From NCBI GenBank assembly GCA_019914945.1, contig CM034102.1:671501-735500 (forward strand): 64,000 nucleotides of DNA, given 5' to 3'. This DNA is from Typha latifolia. Lineage: Eukaryota; Streptophyta; Magnoliopsida; Poales; Typhaceae. Position 1 is the first letter of the stretch. Each line of letters begins with the position of its first letter. Of this stretch, positions 38,741 through 51,009 are shown piece after piece. The translations under genes and the position numbers were made by a program. The notes beneath the pieces were generated by a model. The model did not search any database. It was given only the letters and a program-made list of their open reading frames with translations, and was not told the origin of the DNA.

Positions 38741-39187
38741 GGGTGGCAAAAGTTGATGCTACAGGTTAACTTGACTTTCAAAGAGGTTTGAAGTTTAATT
38801 TAATCGGATTCGGATTATAAACAAGTCAACTTATTTAAAACAATTATTAAATAGTTGCATTCACGTTTATTAGCTTAACTAGATTAAAACATTTATGACC
38901 GGACCCGCCAACTTATTTATGAAATAATAATCTATTTATGACCCGATTAACTCATCTTATAACACTTAAATTTTTTTTTTTACAATTTAAATAAATTTAT
39001 TTATAACCTAAATAATTTATAGAATTTTAAATATTTGTCATCTGATAACTCTTCTATGACCCCTATAATATGTTTAATAAATGTATTATATTAATGTTTA
39101 GAATTTGTGATCCATCTAATAAATGAGTCATGTATGTATTATCACGACCTGTATTATCACGACCTAATTTGACTAGATTGCCACCCT
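38741..39187. mobile_element. Non-autonomous hAT-like element (MITE-type)
   Basis: It starts GGGTGGCAAAAGT and ends GATTGCCACCCT, so the ends are inverted copies of AGGGTGGCAA. Inside are repeats of ACCCGATTAAC, GACCCGCCAAC and ATCACGACCT types, typical of plant elements with this terminus. The left flank is a (TA)n tract, so the target duplication cannot be read. There is no coding capacity. Confidence 0.6.
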
Positions 39188-39683
39188 TAATTTATAGAGT
39201 TAAATATATTTTATTAGTCTATACTTATGTCTAAAATTACTTTACTCTTTGTGCTTCAAAAAATATCAAATGAGTCTATGTACTTATAATTAAAATAAGA
39301 CAATTAATTTTTCTATTAAATTTAACTTAATGATACAAAAATAATCAAAATATTATATTATGTTTGCACAAGGCATATAGGTTTTTAAAATAATACCGCT
39401 AAATGATCAAAATAGCTATAAGAAAGATTAACGGTATCACTACAGTCATTTCTGGTTTGAGAGTTTTTAAAGTAAAAATAATTTTAAACGTGGTAAAATA
39501 TATTTAACACTTTATTATGTATATATATATATATATATATCGTGACTTAATGGGCTTTGAGCCGGGTCCAACTGGCTCGAACAGTACGATCGACCCGGCC
39601 CATCTCTTCAGCTTTGGGAATCTGTTTATTTGTTCTTCCACAAACCAAGAAACTCTCCTTTTCCGCAAGCTCTAGGCCTCTTT

Positions 39684-39718
<35 letters not shown>

Positions 39719-39740
39719 GAGGGCAGAGCGAAGCGATTCC

Positions 39741-42700
39741 ATGGCGGCGGAGACAGAGGATGACATGCTTCTCAAGAGCTTCCTTGCCGAGGTTAGCGAA
39801 GTGGAGAGGGACAACGAAGTCCGGAGGTCAAGAAACCCTTCCCCCTCGTCTCTTCTCTAACATTTTATTACGTATCTGTGTCTTGATGAATGTCGGGGTC
39901 TTTCTATACTTTGAATCTTCGAATTTATGCATTCGTGTGGGAAATCTTTGATCGGGTATGGATGGGATTATGATTGAGATTCGCGGTGGAGATATAATGC
40001 GAATTTTTATTTGACTGTATCTAGGGTTTTGTTTTGTGATCCCTTTTCTTTTCTTTGTTTCTTTCATCTTTTTTCTTTCTTCCGTTAATCTTGCTAAATC
40101 TTGCGCTCTATTATTGGAATTTTGGGACTTTGTGCATCTCAGTGAGAAAAATTGGACCGGATATGGATGGAATTATGAGCCGTAAAGTTCGAATGGATAC
40201 AATGCGAATTTCTCTTGCGTTATTTTATTTTCTCAACGTTGGTTGCTCTCTGTCCTTGTTGTTGGATATTTTTTTCAATAGCAGGATGTTGGACGTGAAA
40301 TGCCCTGCAGGATTCCATTAAAGGACTTTTACTTTTGAACTGCCATGAGGGAATAGGTAGTTGGTCTTAGATAGTATAGTCCCAAACTCCCAGTATCTGG
40401 CAGAAGGTGCTTCAGGATTTGTCAAATCCCTATAAAAAGCCTATTTACAGTACTTCTCTATAATTGGATGACCTCTTTCTGCCATAATAGTTTTGCTTCC
40501 TGTGGTAGGGCCTGAGATAAATCATCAGTAGGACCAATATGTTACCTGTCACGGTGATCTATGGAGCTGTAGTCTTTTTAGGAAGCTTGTCCTGCTCTGC
40601 AAAGAAGCTCAGAGGGCTATTCAGCACTGGATTAGGATGATTTGCCACCAAGTCTTATCTAGAGCTGCTTTATCAATAGTCATGGTGCTAAATTTGTTTG
40701 ATTGAAAAGATCAAAACATTTATGGTGATACACTTTGCTGAAGCTTTGAGGGTTATTCATGATTGGCATGAGACCTTTTCATATACTTCTATTGCTTGCT
40801 GCATCCTCCCTGGCTAATAAGTTTTACACTTGCCAGGATACTTTCTTGCTTCAAGTTGAATCCTTTTGAGCATCTTAACATGCCTTTCGATTCATCAGCT
40901 GACGATGTGAAGAAGCAATATCGAAAGGTTTGAGAGGACATTTGAATCCTTGTTTATCGCCATCTTATCCTGCACATGTTAGTACCTGACTGTATCTGAA
41001 TTTGCTGACAAATTGCAGCTGTCATTGCTGGTTCACCCTGACAAATGCAAGCATCCACAAGCAAAGGAAGCTTTTGGAGGTATTTTCAAAACAAAAATGA
41101 AATTTGCAACTATCAACAGCAATTGGACATGTGAAGAAGCATATCGTCCTCTTGCATTTGCATTTGGTCATCAAATTTTATTTTTCATAATCAATATACC
41201 TGTGCAGCTGAAATTGAGCATATGGAATCCCAATGAAATATTTGTCATAATTGTTTTAGTTGATTTGTGGTACTTAGACTTATAGGTTGCCAACGTCGTA
41301 GCCTCTCTAGCCTATGCATTTGCACAACTCTCAAGCATCATTTAATGACATAATTAGATATTATATGATTGTGAGCTGAAAGAGTTTGAGAGTAGAAATG
41401 AACATACTTACTTTTAGTATTTATAATAGAGTATCTTGCTTGGTCTAGTTTTTTTGCAATGTCTTGACTCCTGAGTGTCACTTATGGTGCATAGAAAACA
41501 TCATTCATTCTCATTCAATATTAAATGATTACAACGTGCTAGAACTTCTTCCATGCCTGTGCATGTCGGTCTTTTAGTACAAGAATTAGCTACATCTATT
41601 TTATACCAGGACCTACGTCCTATCTGTCAGTCTATTAGTAGAAGCCCTTTAAGTCACAAGTCCATCCTACATATTTGCAGTTTTCTGCTGATAAAGGAAA
41701 CTACTGTGCCATGGACTTCAGTGGTGACCTGTAGAAATAGTATAGAAATTGTTTCTGGGAAGCCTGTGGTAGCTCATTTATTAGTTTTCCTGCCTTTAAA
41801 TTTTCTTATCATTTGCAACTAGAAAATTTACATATTCTCTCTAATTTTCTCTGTTCCATTAGACCAGTCACCTCAGTTATCAGTTTTTAAGTGCAGATAA
41901 CATTTCGTTGGATCTTTGCTGATATATACACATCTTTTGTTTTCTTCCCATTTTTCTTATTTAATTAGCCTAATTAGTAACTTTCTGCTTTTGCGCAGCG
42001 CTGGCTAAAGCTCAACAGTTACTGCTTGACCCTCAGGAAAGGGAATATCTTGTTAATCAAATTAATGCTGCAAAAGGTGTAAATTACTCCATCATTCCTC
42101 ACCTCTTTTGCCATTTCATTGTGGTTGCAATTAGGAATTCTGAGACAACTTTCTAACAATTTCTGTCTAATGCTTCTGTATCAGTCTGGAAAAAAGGATT
42201 TTTGGTTGCCAGCATTCTAATTTACTTTTATGATTTTTTAAATATCCAACTTTGATTTGTGGTATGATTTCTAGTGATAAATGCAATATTTTGATATAGA
42301 ATATAGAACATAAAGACAAACTCTGCACCAATTTCCTATACTTGTTAAGCCGTTTATGCCTTTGTGAATTGGTTGTACATTCTATTTACTTTTCTCAGTT
42401 CTTATAGTTCGGTCAAGTAATGTTATATGTAATTTAAAGCTAATTTGTATGATATTCATTGAGCATTTAACTCCCCAAAATTATTCTCTAAGGTTAATCA
42501 ATTGTTTCTTCTTTCTTTATTACTTTGTTTTACTCAATATACTGTGATGATTGGTGTTTTTTGTTGAACTGCAGAAGAGCTTAGGGCAAAGAGGAAGAAA
42601 GAGTTGAAGAAAGACAATGCTTCTAAAATAAAAGCACAAGTAGATGAGGTAACTGAGGTTTTCTATAAGTTACAATTCATGCCTTTAAGTTTAGCATTTC

Positions 42701-44474
42701 ATTTCATTTTCACTAATAGATACGAATTTTAGGGTGAAAATGTCTGCTTCTTTTACATATGTATTGAATAAGAGCCCTTAGACTCTTTGAGCGGCTTAGC
42801 GTATTGAAAAAAAATATACACTTCTTTGTTTCTCATGATCGTGCATTTCTTTTTTAATATTTTTGTTTCAAATGCTTCAATATGAGGTTCATTTGTAGAT
42901 CATAGGAATTTCTCTGATAATTTGCATTCTTCTCTTTTTTTTATGTCTTCATGTTCAACTGTTCAAGGATAATATACATTTAGCCCTTCTTTAGTAGTCA
43001 AAAGCATGGGCTGTGCTGTGCCAGTCAAAGCCCGGCATCGGCACTTGTGGCTGGCAGTCAGAACCTGCCGTTGCCTCTCTGGGACAATTTGGTTGGGAGA
43101 TGTCAGCACTCAGCACTGTTGTTGCCTCACATGGGGTGATTTGACAAGTGGATTGTCCAAGACAGATGGGATCCGGTCACTTAGGTGACAATTTGCTCCA
43201 AGGGCATAATCCTCAGAGAGACAATCCTTGTGGTGCATTGCCCCATGCGGTGGTGGGACTGGTGTTGTGCCACATGCATGGCTATTCATGCTGTCAATAT
43301 TTTGAACAAGATATTCTTGTCTTCTAGCTGAATTTTAGAAAGGTTGAGCATTGTAGATGATGTTAAGAACTTAGTTATCTCACTAAGAATTTTTTTAATC
43401 GCTATGGCCAGGGAAAATACGAACAGCAGTATGAGAGATCAGAAGAATTTCAACAGCAGTTAAAGACTAAAGTGCGTGAAATTTTAACTGATCAAGAGTG
43501 GCGTAGGAGGAAAATGCAAATGAGGGTCTGCAAACTGCGAAGAGTGTTTTTACTAATTCTTTTCTACTTTTGGTTACTAAAACACTTAACTTATGCTGTG
43601 TGTACATATACTATTGATTAGATATCCGAAGAGGAAGGAAGACTGAAGAAGGATGAAGAAGAAACGAAGGAGATGTGGAAAAGGAAACGTGAGCATGAGG
43701 AAAAGTGGGAAGAAACGAGAGATCAACGAGTATGTTCGTGATTTCTGTTTCCCTTCACTCTTTATTTTATTTGCGATGTTTTTTTTGTTCTTTTTTGCTA
43801 ATCCAAATTTATTAAGTTAACATTATAAGTTAGGATCATAACATGTGTTGCTCAAATGGTAAATTAAAGGATAGGACTTGTGGGTCAAGCAATTTACAAA
43901 AGCTTGTTACAAACTGTAGCCTTGATGAAGCAAATTCCTAATAGATGGAACTTGTCCATCTGGTACTATTTAAAATGGTTTTTGACCCTAAATTCATGAA
44001 CCACTATTTTAAGATTCAATTTTCTGACCAAGCTCATGGTTAATGTTTTCTTAGCTTGTGGTTGTGATAGGCTCTGATCGCTGTGTATCCTCCTATATGT
44101 ACTACTGTTTGACTTATCAATCTTGATGAAATCTGGTTCTTGAGAAAGTAAACAAAGCCAATCCTGAGATGAGGGCTCCCTTCTAGACACTTTTAGATGC
44201 ACTTGGTTCTAAAACTTTTCCTATTCTGATCTCAAGTTATTGTATCCACAGGTTTCTAGCTGGAGAGATTTCATGAAGACTGGGAAGAAGGTGAGAGAAG
44301 ATAAACCTTGCTATAATCTACATATTTGCTCGACCAATATAGGTTTTGTCTTAAAAGCTTGACTTGATTTCTGCATCTTATTTCTAGGGAAAGAAAGGTG
44401 AAATTAAACCCCCAAAGCTCAAGACGGAAGATCCGAACAGATCTTATGTGCAGAGGCCTGTAAAGCGAGGATGA
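39741..44474 (+). CDS. DNAJC8: DNAJC8/SPF31-type J-domain protein (spliceosome-associated)
   Basis: Nine exons: 39741-39826, 40837-40927, 41019-41079, 41999-42076, 42575-42648, 43412-43525, 43622-43729, 44252-44290, 44388-44474; 738 nt, 245 residues, close to human DNAJC8 (253). The J domain spans about 37-92 (NPFEHLNMPFDSSADDVKKQYRK-like start, HPD at 65-67). A long charged helical region follows (~105-205, very rich in Lys, Glu, Arg), then a short basic C-terminus ending VQRPVKRG. The lack of a zinc or substrate-binding domain and the helical tail fit the SPF31/DNAJC8 family, which is found in spliceosomal complexes and recruits Hsp70. The leader has (GA)n at 39689-39713. A donor-like AG|GTACCC at 44510 and an acceptor TATTGCAG at 44863-44870 suggest a 3' UTR intron. 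Confidence 0.93.
43000..43290. other. GC-rich block inside DNAJC8 intron 5
   Basis: Within an AT-rich intron (42649-43411), about 290 bp are clearly GC-richer, with repeated phrases such as GGCACTTGTGGCTGGCAGTC and GTTGCCTC. No terminal repeats or ORF with a known domain were seen. It is probably an inserted fragment. Confidence 0.4.
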
Positions 44475-45857
44475 AGCACTTAACAATTATATCTGAGAGG
44501 AGCAACCAGGTACCCTGTTTTATTGGTGGAAGCTATCCCTCAGCTAGAGACAAGAAAATGTTGCAGTTTGAATGAATGCTTGGGTTACAGATTACACTCT
44601 TTGTATTATTAGTTTATAACAAACTAAGTCGTGTTACCATATTGTTATTGATCTTTAGGGAGATCTGTTGTTGTTAAGCTGTATGTGTTTTGAGTTAGAT
44701 GAAATGCCTCAATCAAAAAGAGTCCACTTGTTATGTGATGAAACGCATAATAGTGACCAACTATTCAATACGTTATATAGTTGATCTTAATAGTGTAAGT
44801 GGCGATTAGATGGGAGCAAGACTTGGACATTTTATCTTCTGAGTCTTTGGTTTTGATTTCCTATTGCAGAACTAGCAAGTGAAATTCTTCATACAAATGT
44901 GCCAACTTTGTTGATACGCGGGGTGTATGTGAATGGAGATATCATCAATGAAATATTCAATTTGAGGCCTGTGGCATATTTGTAACTAACTATTTAGCTT
45001 AAATAATGATATTCTTTTTTCGTGTATTGCACTTTTGTCCTAATTAATATTCTTTGGGTATTTAGTTTTATGTGTCCCAGATGTAGCATTTTGTAATGTT
45101 GAATGAGAAGTCAATATAACTAATTTTTTTTATATATCTTTTCCCTTTTCTTGTTATTAAATTATGTATTTAATTTAAGTAAATGCTAAAACACTACATG
45201 TTGAGTCTTGGAAAGTATATTTCACGAGATCTATAAAACTTACAATTACTTTTTATATTATATTTTGTGTAATGTAATTTTTTTCTCTCTATCTATAAAA
45301 CTAAATATAATTGTTTTTTGAAATAGTAATTTTATTCAATAAGAATTGCTTTTTAATACTCTTAACAAATTAGAGAGTAGTAGAATATAAATTGTTAAAC
45401 CAAATTTTCTACATAGTATCTCTTAACCAATTAAAACTTACCTATTATAAATAATTATGAAATAAATAAATTTAAAACTTACTTAGCTAGACCTATTATT
45501 TGATGTGCAGAATTACATAATTTAAAAAATCCTACGCAGCTTCCTCAGTATCCGCAAGAGAGGGTAAAAAAAATTACCCACCGAATGCAGATAAAGAACA
45601 TGGTAAAGGCGAGACAAGGAAGAGTTTTACCCATGATTTTTGAGTTAGATGACCTAATGATTACCCAATAATATCATAAGATATGACTAAAAAGATGCTA
45701 ATGAATTATGGCATGAATATGTACATGCTGGCATGATATGAACACATCAAACTCATACATATAGTCATGTATTCCGGTGAACTATCAATTCAATCACAGG
45801 AATATTTTATTTATTTTTCAAGTCATCGATTAAGTTGCATGTATCAGGGTATTGAGT

Positions 45858-45860
<3 letters not shown>

Positions 45861-45903
<43 letters not shown>
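45861..45903. repeat. (TA)n microsatellite
   Basis: About 21 TA units. Confidence 0.98.
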
Positions 45904-45906
<3 letters not shown>

Positions 45907-47122
45907 GGTTGTGGTTGATGATGTTGTCATGGGTCCTCAAAAGGATAGTCTCATCATTCAAAAGCTACACCAATAAAATATATGCAATCATTAATGTTGG
46001 TGACGAAAACAAACAGAAGGTGTCCCCTAATGCCAACTTATGTCACAAGTCTCACCAGTTAATAACTTGTTTTTTTAAAAAAAATTATTTAAGAGTAAAA
46101 GCACATCAAGTCATTCAATCTTACATTCATCCATCCATCCATCCATCCACATAGCTAGTGAATATGATGATGGTGGCCATAACTTTAGACATCCTTTGAC
46201 TTGATGCAAACAAAGCACAGCTAAGTTTCCATGACCTTGTTGGCCCCCTTTTAGCACAACTCTCAAGCTTTAGCTAATAAGATGCGAGATCTAATGACAT
46301 AGATTAGATTCCCCTAACTCTATTTAGTGTTCCTATACCTTTCTCCATCTTTCTGAAACTTTTCAACTTTCTAATAGCATTTAAGATGGAGCTTGGGCAG
46401 TGATAATTGTATATTAGTAACAGTAAAGTGGCTTCTTTTGTCCTTCCGTGAGATGATTAGTAGCTCGAGTAGGGAGGAGAAGAGGGACAAAAAGCATTAG
46501 GTTCCCTTTTCACCTCTCCAAACCTCCTTGGTGCATCCTTTTGGCATTGTCTTTAATTAGCTTTACCTGCTCTCCGTTGCCTTTTCCTTTGCCTTTGCCA
46601 TGTCTCAACCTTACTGTTATGGAATTCCAATGGGGGTTGCACTAATGACATGCTCATCTTGTGAGATTCCCCACTTCCTAATTCATGCTCTGGCTTCTAG
46701 TAACATCCATTAAATTGATACTATTCTCTATACGTATGCTATGCCAAACAAAACAATCCCTTGCTCTTTACGCCATCTTTCCCATTTGCCATGCCATCTC
46801 TTTCATCCCCTCTTATATATTCTCTTGACTAGGAGCTGTCCATGGCAAAGCTATAGTTTTATTGTATTATTATTATTATTATTATTTAAATTTTTACCCC
46901 CATCTTTGAACCTTTTGTTAGCGTAGTAAGTGGTCCATATATGTTACTATTGCATTGACAACCGTTGATATATAAAAGAGATAAAATAACACCCCACCCA
47001 AATGGCTACTGGCTACTGGCTACGGAGAAGAAGAAGAAGAAGAACCTTTGACTTCAGAAAATAAAACCAAAATTTTTTTTTAAAAAAAAGGAAAGTCTTT
47101 TAAGGCATCGAAAAGCAAGCAC

Positions 47123-47123
<1 letters not shown>

Positions 47124-47153
<30 letters not shown>

Positions 47154-47162
47154 AAGAAGAAG
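47124..47162. repeat. (GAA)n microsatellite
   Basis: 13 GAA units; a shorter run of the same motif is at 47025-47044. Confidence 0.95.
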
Positions 47163-47737
47163 CATCAAAATCGTCTCTAAATCCATAGATATATTTGATC
47201 AAGATTTGGGCTCAGATCCTTTTTACAACCAGACACACACATTGTGCTCAGGAACCTGATCTCAGTGGTCCCCGCATCAGACGACAAGGATTCCATTTCA
47301 AATTGGTTTAAAATTTTGTCCTCGGAATCTCCCGCATAGAATCTTATCAATATTATAATATATATAGTATATATTGCGGACTTTTGATATCCTCGCCGGC
47401 TCCCACTTGAATTAATACAGGCGTAGTGGGAATTGAGCGCCGAACATTCGGATTCCACATTAAACTAATTAAAGAGCGTGGGTTTAACTCCGAGGATTAG
47501 GAGAAAAGATTCACCCCAGAGATCTCTAAGACCACAAAAATATTCTGTTAAGGTAAAAGAAGAACCAAACACTCTAATTAATTGACTCATAGAAAACCCG
47601 GCAACGACTACCACCAGGCTTTTGCGATACACGACAACGACAATAATAATAATAATAATAATAATCATAATAAGACTAGTAATAGTCATCATAATAATGT
47701 AGCAATCGAGCTAATCAGATGATGTCAATGTTCCTAG

Positions 47738-49021
47738 CTAAGAAGACGTGGTTATGTAACAAGGCTCCCAGATGAAGAGGGGGCGGCGCAACTGGCTGCA
47801 CCGCCGCATGTGGTGGAGCAAATCCTCCTTATTCCTCCTCTTCGACGTGAACAGCATCTTGTTGTCCGTCGTCACCAATAAGTCGCCTTTGTTGTTGTTG
47901 TTGTTGTTGTTGTCGCAGCCGTCGGTGAGAAGCGTGGATGCGGCGACGACAGCGGCGGTCGCTGAGGTGGTGGTGGTGATCGATGCGGTGCGTCGTAACG
48001 TTGGCAATTCTTGGTGACATTGGATGGAAATCTCCGGCCATCTTGTTTGGTTGCTCATCTGCGGGGTGCCTCCGACGAACTTGTTGATCACCAGCGACGA
48101 GCGGTGGACCTTCATTGCGCCGCTGACCTGCTGCGGCTGCGTGCTCACCTTCACTTCCACCACCGTCCCCCGATCGACCACCTCCACTTCCTCTTCTTCC
48201 TCCATTTCTTCTTCTTCTTCTTCTTCTTCTTCCGACTCTTCTTCTTCTTCTTCTTCCTCCTCCTCTTCTTCTTCGGGTTCTTCTTGCTGCTTGGTTTCTT
48301 CCACGACGACGTCTTCTTGCATGGGAGCAGCGTCGATGAAGGAGAGGAGGAGGCGGCCGCCCTGGCGCTGGGCGTGGAGGTAGTTATGAGAAGGGACGTG
48401 GACGGCTTCGACTACGAGGCGGCCATCGCGGCGGTGGGGCCTCATTTGCAAGCACGGCCCGTCGCGCCGCGAGATGGAGGGCAGCGGCGGGGGGAACGAT
48501 CGCGGCGGGGAGCGCCTGCTGGCCGAGCAATGGTAGTTCACCGACACCAATTCTTTGTAACTTCTCCTCGACGCAAGCTTGGATACGGCCTGTACTTCTG
48601 TAATCGCCTCTCTCCCATGGTAGTAGTTCCCACCGAACTCCTCTGATCCGGAGTCCAACGAATCGCAGTCGATTTCCATGTCGGAGAGGGAGGAGGAGAA
48701 GCCGTCGGAGCCGGTCTCGGATCCGAGGCTCTCCGTGCAGATCTCGAGGCTCTTCTCGCTCAGGAGGCTCGGAGATCTCCGCATGAGCGGGTGGACGTAA
48801 GGCGGGAGAACGAGATCCTCCTTATCCGTATCCGTCGCCCCCGGCGGAGGTTTCTGCGATTGGATCGAGCTCCATATGTCGAATTGCCCTTCGCGAGCAA
48901 TATTCTCATCATCCTCTTCGACGGCGGCCGCAGCCTTGGTCTTCTCTGGCCAATCCGGCGCAAGAAGGGCATCCAACCGGAACGGCGTCGTTGTTGAGCT
49001 TCTACATACAGCCACCGCCAT
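47738..49021 (-). CDS. FAF: FANTASTIC FOUR (FAF) domain protein
   Basis: Single exon, 427 residues, ATG at 49021 (MAVAVCRSS). The FAF domain is at about 172-229: PPRSFPPPLPSISRRDGPC, then LQMRPHRRDGRLVVEAV and the end of the block GGRLLLSFI. An N-terminal conserved block (FDIW, LPPYVHPLMRRSPSLLSEKSLEICTESLGSETG, ~48-104) is also seen in family members. Residues ~239-297 are a nearly pure Glu tract, and there is a poly-Asn run near the C-terminus; both are longer than I would expect and come from repeated codons. FAF proteins in Arabidopsis affect shoot meristem size through the WUSCHEL/CLAVATA pathway; biochemical role is unclear. Single-exon structure fits the family. It is convergent with DNAJC8. 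Confidence 0.93.
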   Translation of the reverse strand: MAVAVCRSSTTTPFRLDALLAPDWPEKTKAAAAVEEDDENIAREGQFDIWSSIQSQKPPPGATDTDKEDLVLPPYVHPLMRRSPSLLSEKSLEICTESLGSETGSDGFSSSLSDMEIDCDSLDSGSEEFGGNYYHGREAITEVQAVSKLASRRSYKELVSVNYHCSASRRSPPRSFPPPLPSISRRDGPCLQMRPHRRDGRLVVEAVHVPSHNYLHAQRQGGRLLLSFIDAAPMQEDVVVEETKQQEEPEEEEEEEEEEEEESEEEEEEEEEMEEEEEVEVVDRGTVVEVKVSTQPQQVSGAMKVHRSSLVINKFVGGTPQMSNQTRWPEISIQCHQELPTLRRTASITTTTSATAAVVAASTLLTDGCDNNNNNNNKGDLLVTTDNKMLFTSKRRNKEDLLHHMRRCSQLRRPLFIWEPCYITTSS

Positions 49022-50998
49022 CTTCTTAATTAATAAATAAATTACTTAATCGCAAGTAGAGTTGGAGATTTATGGATCGCAGGATGTTTATGTCTTTCCC
49101 TGCAGGAGAAAAGAGAAGGAAGGTTCAAATTAACGCACATGCGGAAGACCAAGTGACGCCTTTCAAATGAAAAGTTCTCTTCACTTGAAATTTTAGTCAA
49201 ACAGTAATAGTAATAATAATAGCAGTGGTAAGACTTTTACCTCGGAGGAGGACAGCATGCAATTTAGTCCTTTGGCTTCCACGCAAATGAGATGAGAAGA
49301 ATGAGAGTTAGAGAGAGAGAGAGAGAGAGATATAAGGCAATAGTATAACAACAACAACAACAACAACAGCAACACACTTGTTAGTTTCTCTCTTCCTTCT
49401 CTCACTCTCCTCCTTATAGAAAAAAAAAAAAAAAAAAAGCTTTGGTGGCTTTGGTTTGGTTTGGTTTGGTTTCGTTTCGTTTGGCTTTGGTTTCCATTAG
49501 ATAGATGGAAGTCACTCGATAAGAAATGAAGTGGAGAGTGTGGTGCTATTTGTAGGACAGGAAAAGCTTCTTAAAGCTTAAAGCTTAAAGCTTGCCCTCT
49601 TACTCACTAATTGGCCCCCACTCCACCACCGCTCTCTCTTTTCTCTTACTTATATCACTATTTAATTACTAACTCAACTTTATATTCCCCGTTTTATTAT
49701 TCTCTACCTCCGCTAGTTTTCTTCTTTTTCCATTTTCTATTTGGTTATTGTCTAAGCCTGACGACATCCACACAAATATGAAATATCCTGATCCTATGCT
49801 GTGTGCTCACTCTCTTCTCTCTCTCTCTCTCTCTCTCTCTCGACTCACACTTTCCTTTATTCTATTTTTCCTTCCTCTCTTTATTTTATTGTAAGCAACG
49901 TAGGTGTTATTTTAATACTAAAACTTGGGTCGCTTTTATTAGCTGTTTCCATTTGCTAAAAGCGAGGAGAAGAAAGGGAGTCATCCGGATTCCACTCTTA
50001 GACTTTTATTTCTCTTTCTCCTCTCAACTTTTTATTTTTATTTTTATTTTTAAACTAGTATTCGTCGTCTATGGATAAAATACCTTCTGGTAAGGGAAAA
50101 ATATATGAGTAAAAAACTTCATTATTATTATTTTGATATCCAATTGCGTCTTTATACGTCACTGGAATGGCTATATATATATCTTTGGGTACAGTTTGAT
50201 AGATTCCATGAGGATGAATTCCTGATTGGTTGGCACCAACATATGAGCGAGCCATATGGAGCCACGTGGCACGGCGGGAGACGAGCACCGCATAGTCTAG
50301 TCTTTAGTGACGACGCTTTAGAATCTTGGCCTCCGTGGATCGATCACGACCGTCTGATTGTCTCGCTGTCATGGCGTGGGAAAGAAGCGGATCGGATAAC
50401 GTCGTAATTAGAAATTGAGGCTCAAATATATATTATATATATATATATCGTATGTATAAAGAAATCTCAGACATACTAGCAAAAAGATAATTAGAAAATA
50501 AAATAATTGGACCCTAGAGATCATCACTGTGCAACTTGGGGTTAATACTACAAAATAATTCAATAAATAGTATTTAATTATAAGGATTAAAAAATGAAAA
50601 TAAGAAAAAGAACAGTCCTCATCAATAACCCATTGGATTATTGGAGGAAAAAAGAAAAACAATTTATGAATACATATAGAGAGTTAGTTATATACGTATA
50701 GTTATAGTCGATGAAGTGACATCATTGTCGTCGTCGTTCAATAAATTCCACCATATTTCTCTCACCTCACCCAAAACCGGGATTGGCGAGATGCGGGGGA
50801 CCCCACGGTCCGTTATTTGCTCCTTTTAGCCAAATATGTGGAGGGTCTTTATAATCACAGTGGGGGGAGGGGGTTCTGTAAAAGAAAATGTACCTCTTTT
50901 TTTATTATTATTTTATTTATTTATCTATCCTGAATGTAGGTTAATTTAATCGATCGTGTATATTTGAATTAAATTTGAATTATATAATTTATTTTATT

Positions 50999-51009
50999 GT
51001 GGGACCCAC
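50999..51009. promoter_or_regulatory. Palindromic TCP-type site GTGGGACCCAC
   Basis: GTGGGACCCAC contains the class I TCP consensus (GTGGGNCC/GGNCCCAC) on both strands. It lies about 2 kb upstream of the FAF start. Function is inferred from the consensus only; such words also occur by chance. Confidence 0.3.

Larger units (their letters stand above)
34354..39740. other. Intergenic between divergent TCP and DNAJC8 genes
   Basis: It includes the TCP promoter and a lone primer-binding-site-like GGTATCAGAGC at 34825-34835. From 36480 to 37330 there is a pyrimidine-rich block with (CT)n tracts, resembling a promoter and leader but without a convincing long ORF. A (CA)n tract is at 37831-37868, (TA)n at 38715-38740 and 39520-39540, and a hAT-like element at 38741-39187. 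The last ~200 bases are the DNAJC8 leader with a (GA)n tract at 39689-39713. Confidence 0.6.
44475..47737. other. Intergenic between convergent DNAJC8 and FAF
   Basis: 3' UTR of DNAJC8 (probably spliced) up to about 45120, then AT-rich spacer. (TA)n at 45861-45903, a short (ATCC) run at ~46131-46149, a (TTA)n run at ~46866-46885, and (GAA)n runs at 47025-47044 and 47124-47162. The last ~600 bases may include the FAF 3' UTR. I see no gene. Confidence 0.6.

Noticed and set aside
47177..47458. 93-codon minus-strand frame downstream of FAF
   Set aside because: No domain, no splice signals linking it to FAF, and mixed AT-rich sequence.
48011..48646. 211-codon plus-strand frame with long poly-Phe
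   Set aside because: It is the antisense reading of the FAF polyglutamate tract; poly-Phe is an artefact of (TTC)n.
49802..49818. 17-nt match to the complement of miR156 (TGTGCTCACTCTCTTCT)
   Set aside because: The match runs into a (CT)n tract and loses the miRNA 5' end, so it is neither a good target nor, lacking a partner arm nearby, a precursor.
50105..50407. 100-codon plus-strand frame near the FAF promoter
   Set aside because: No recognisable domain, poor start context, and composition changes abruptly within the frame.
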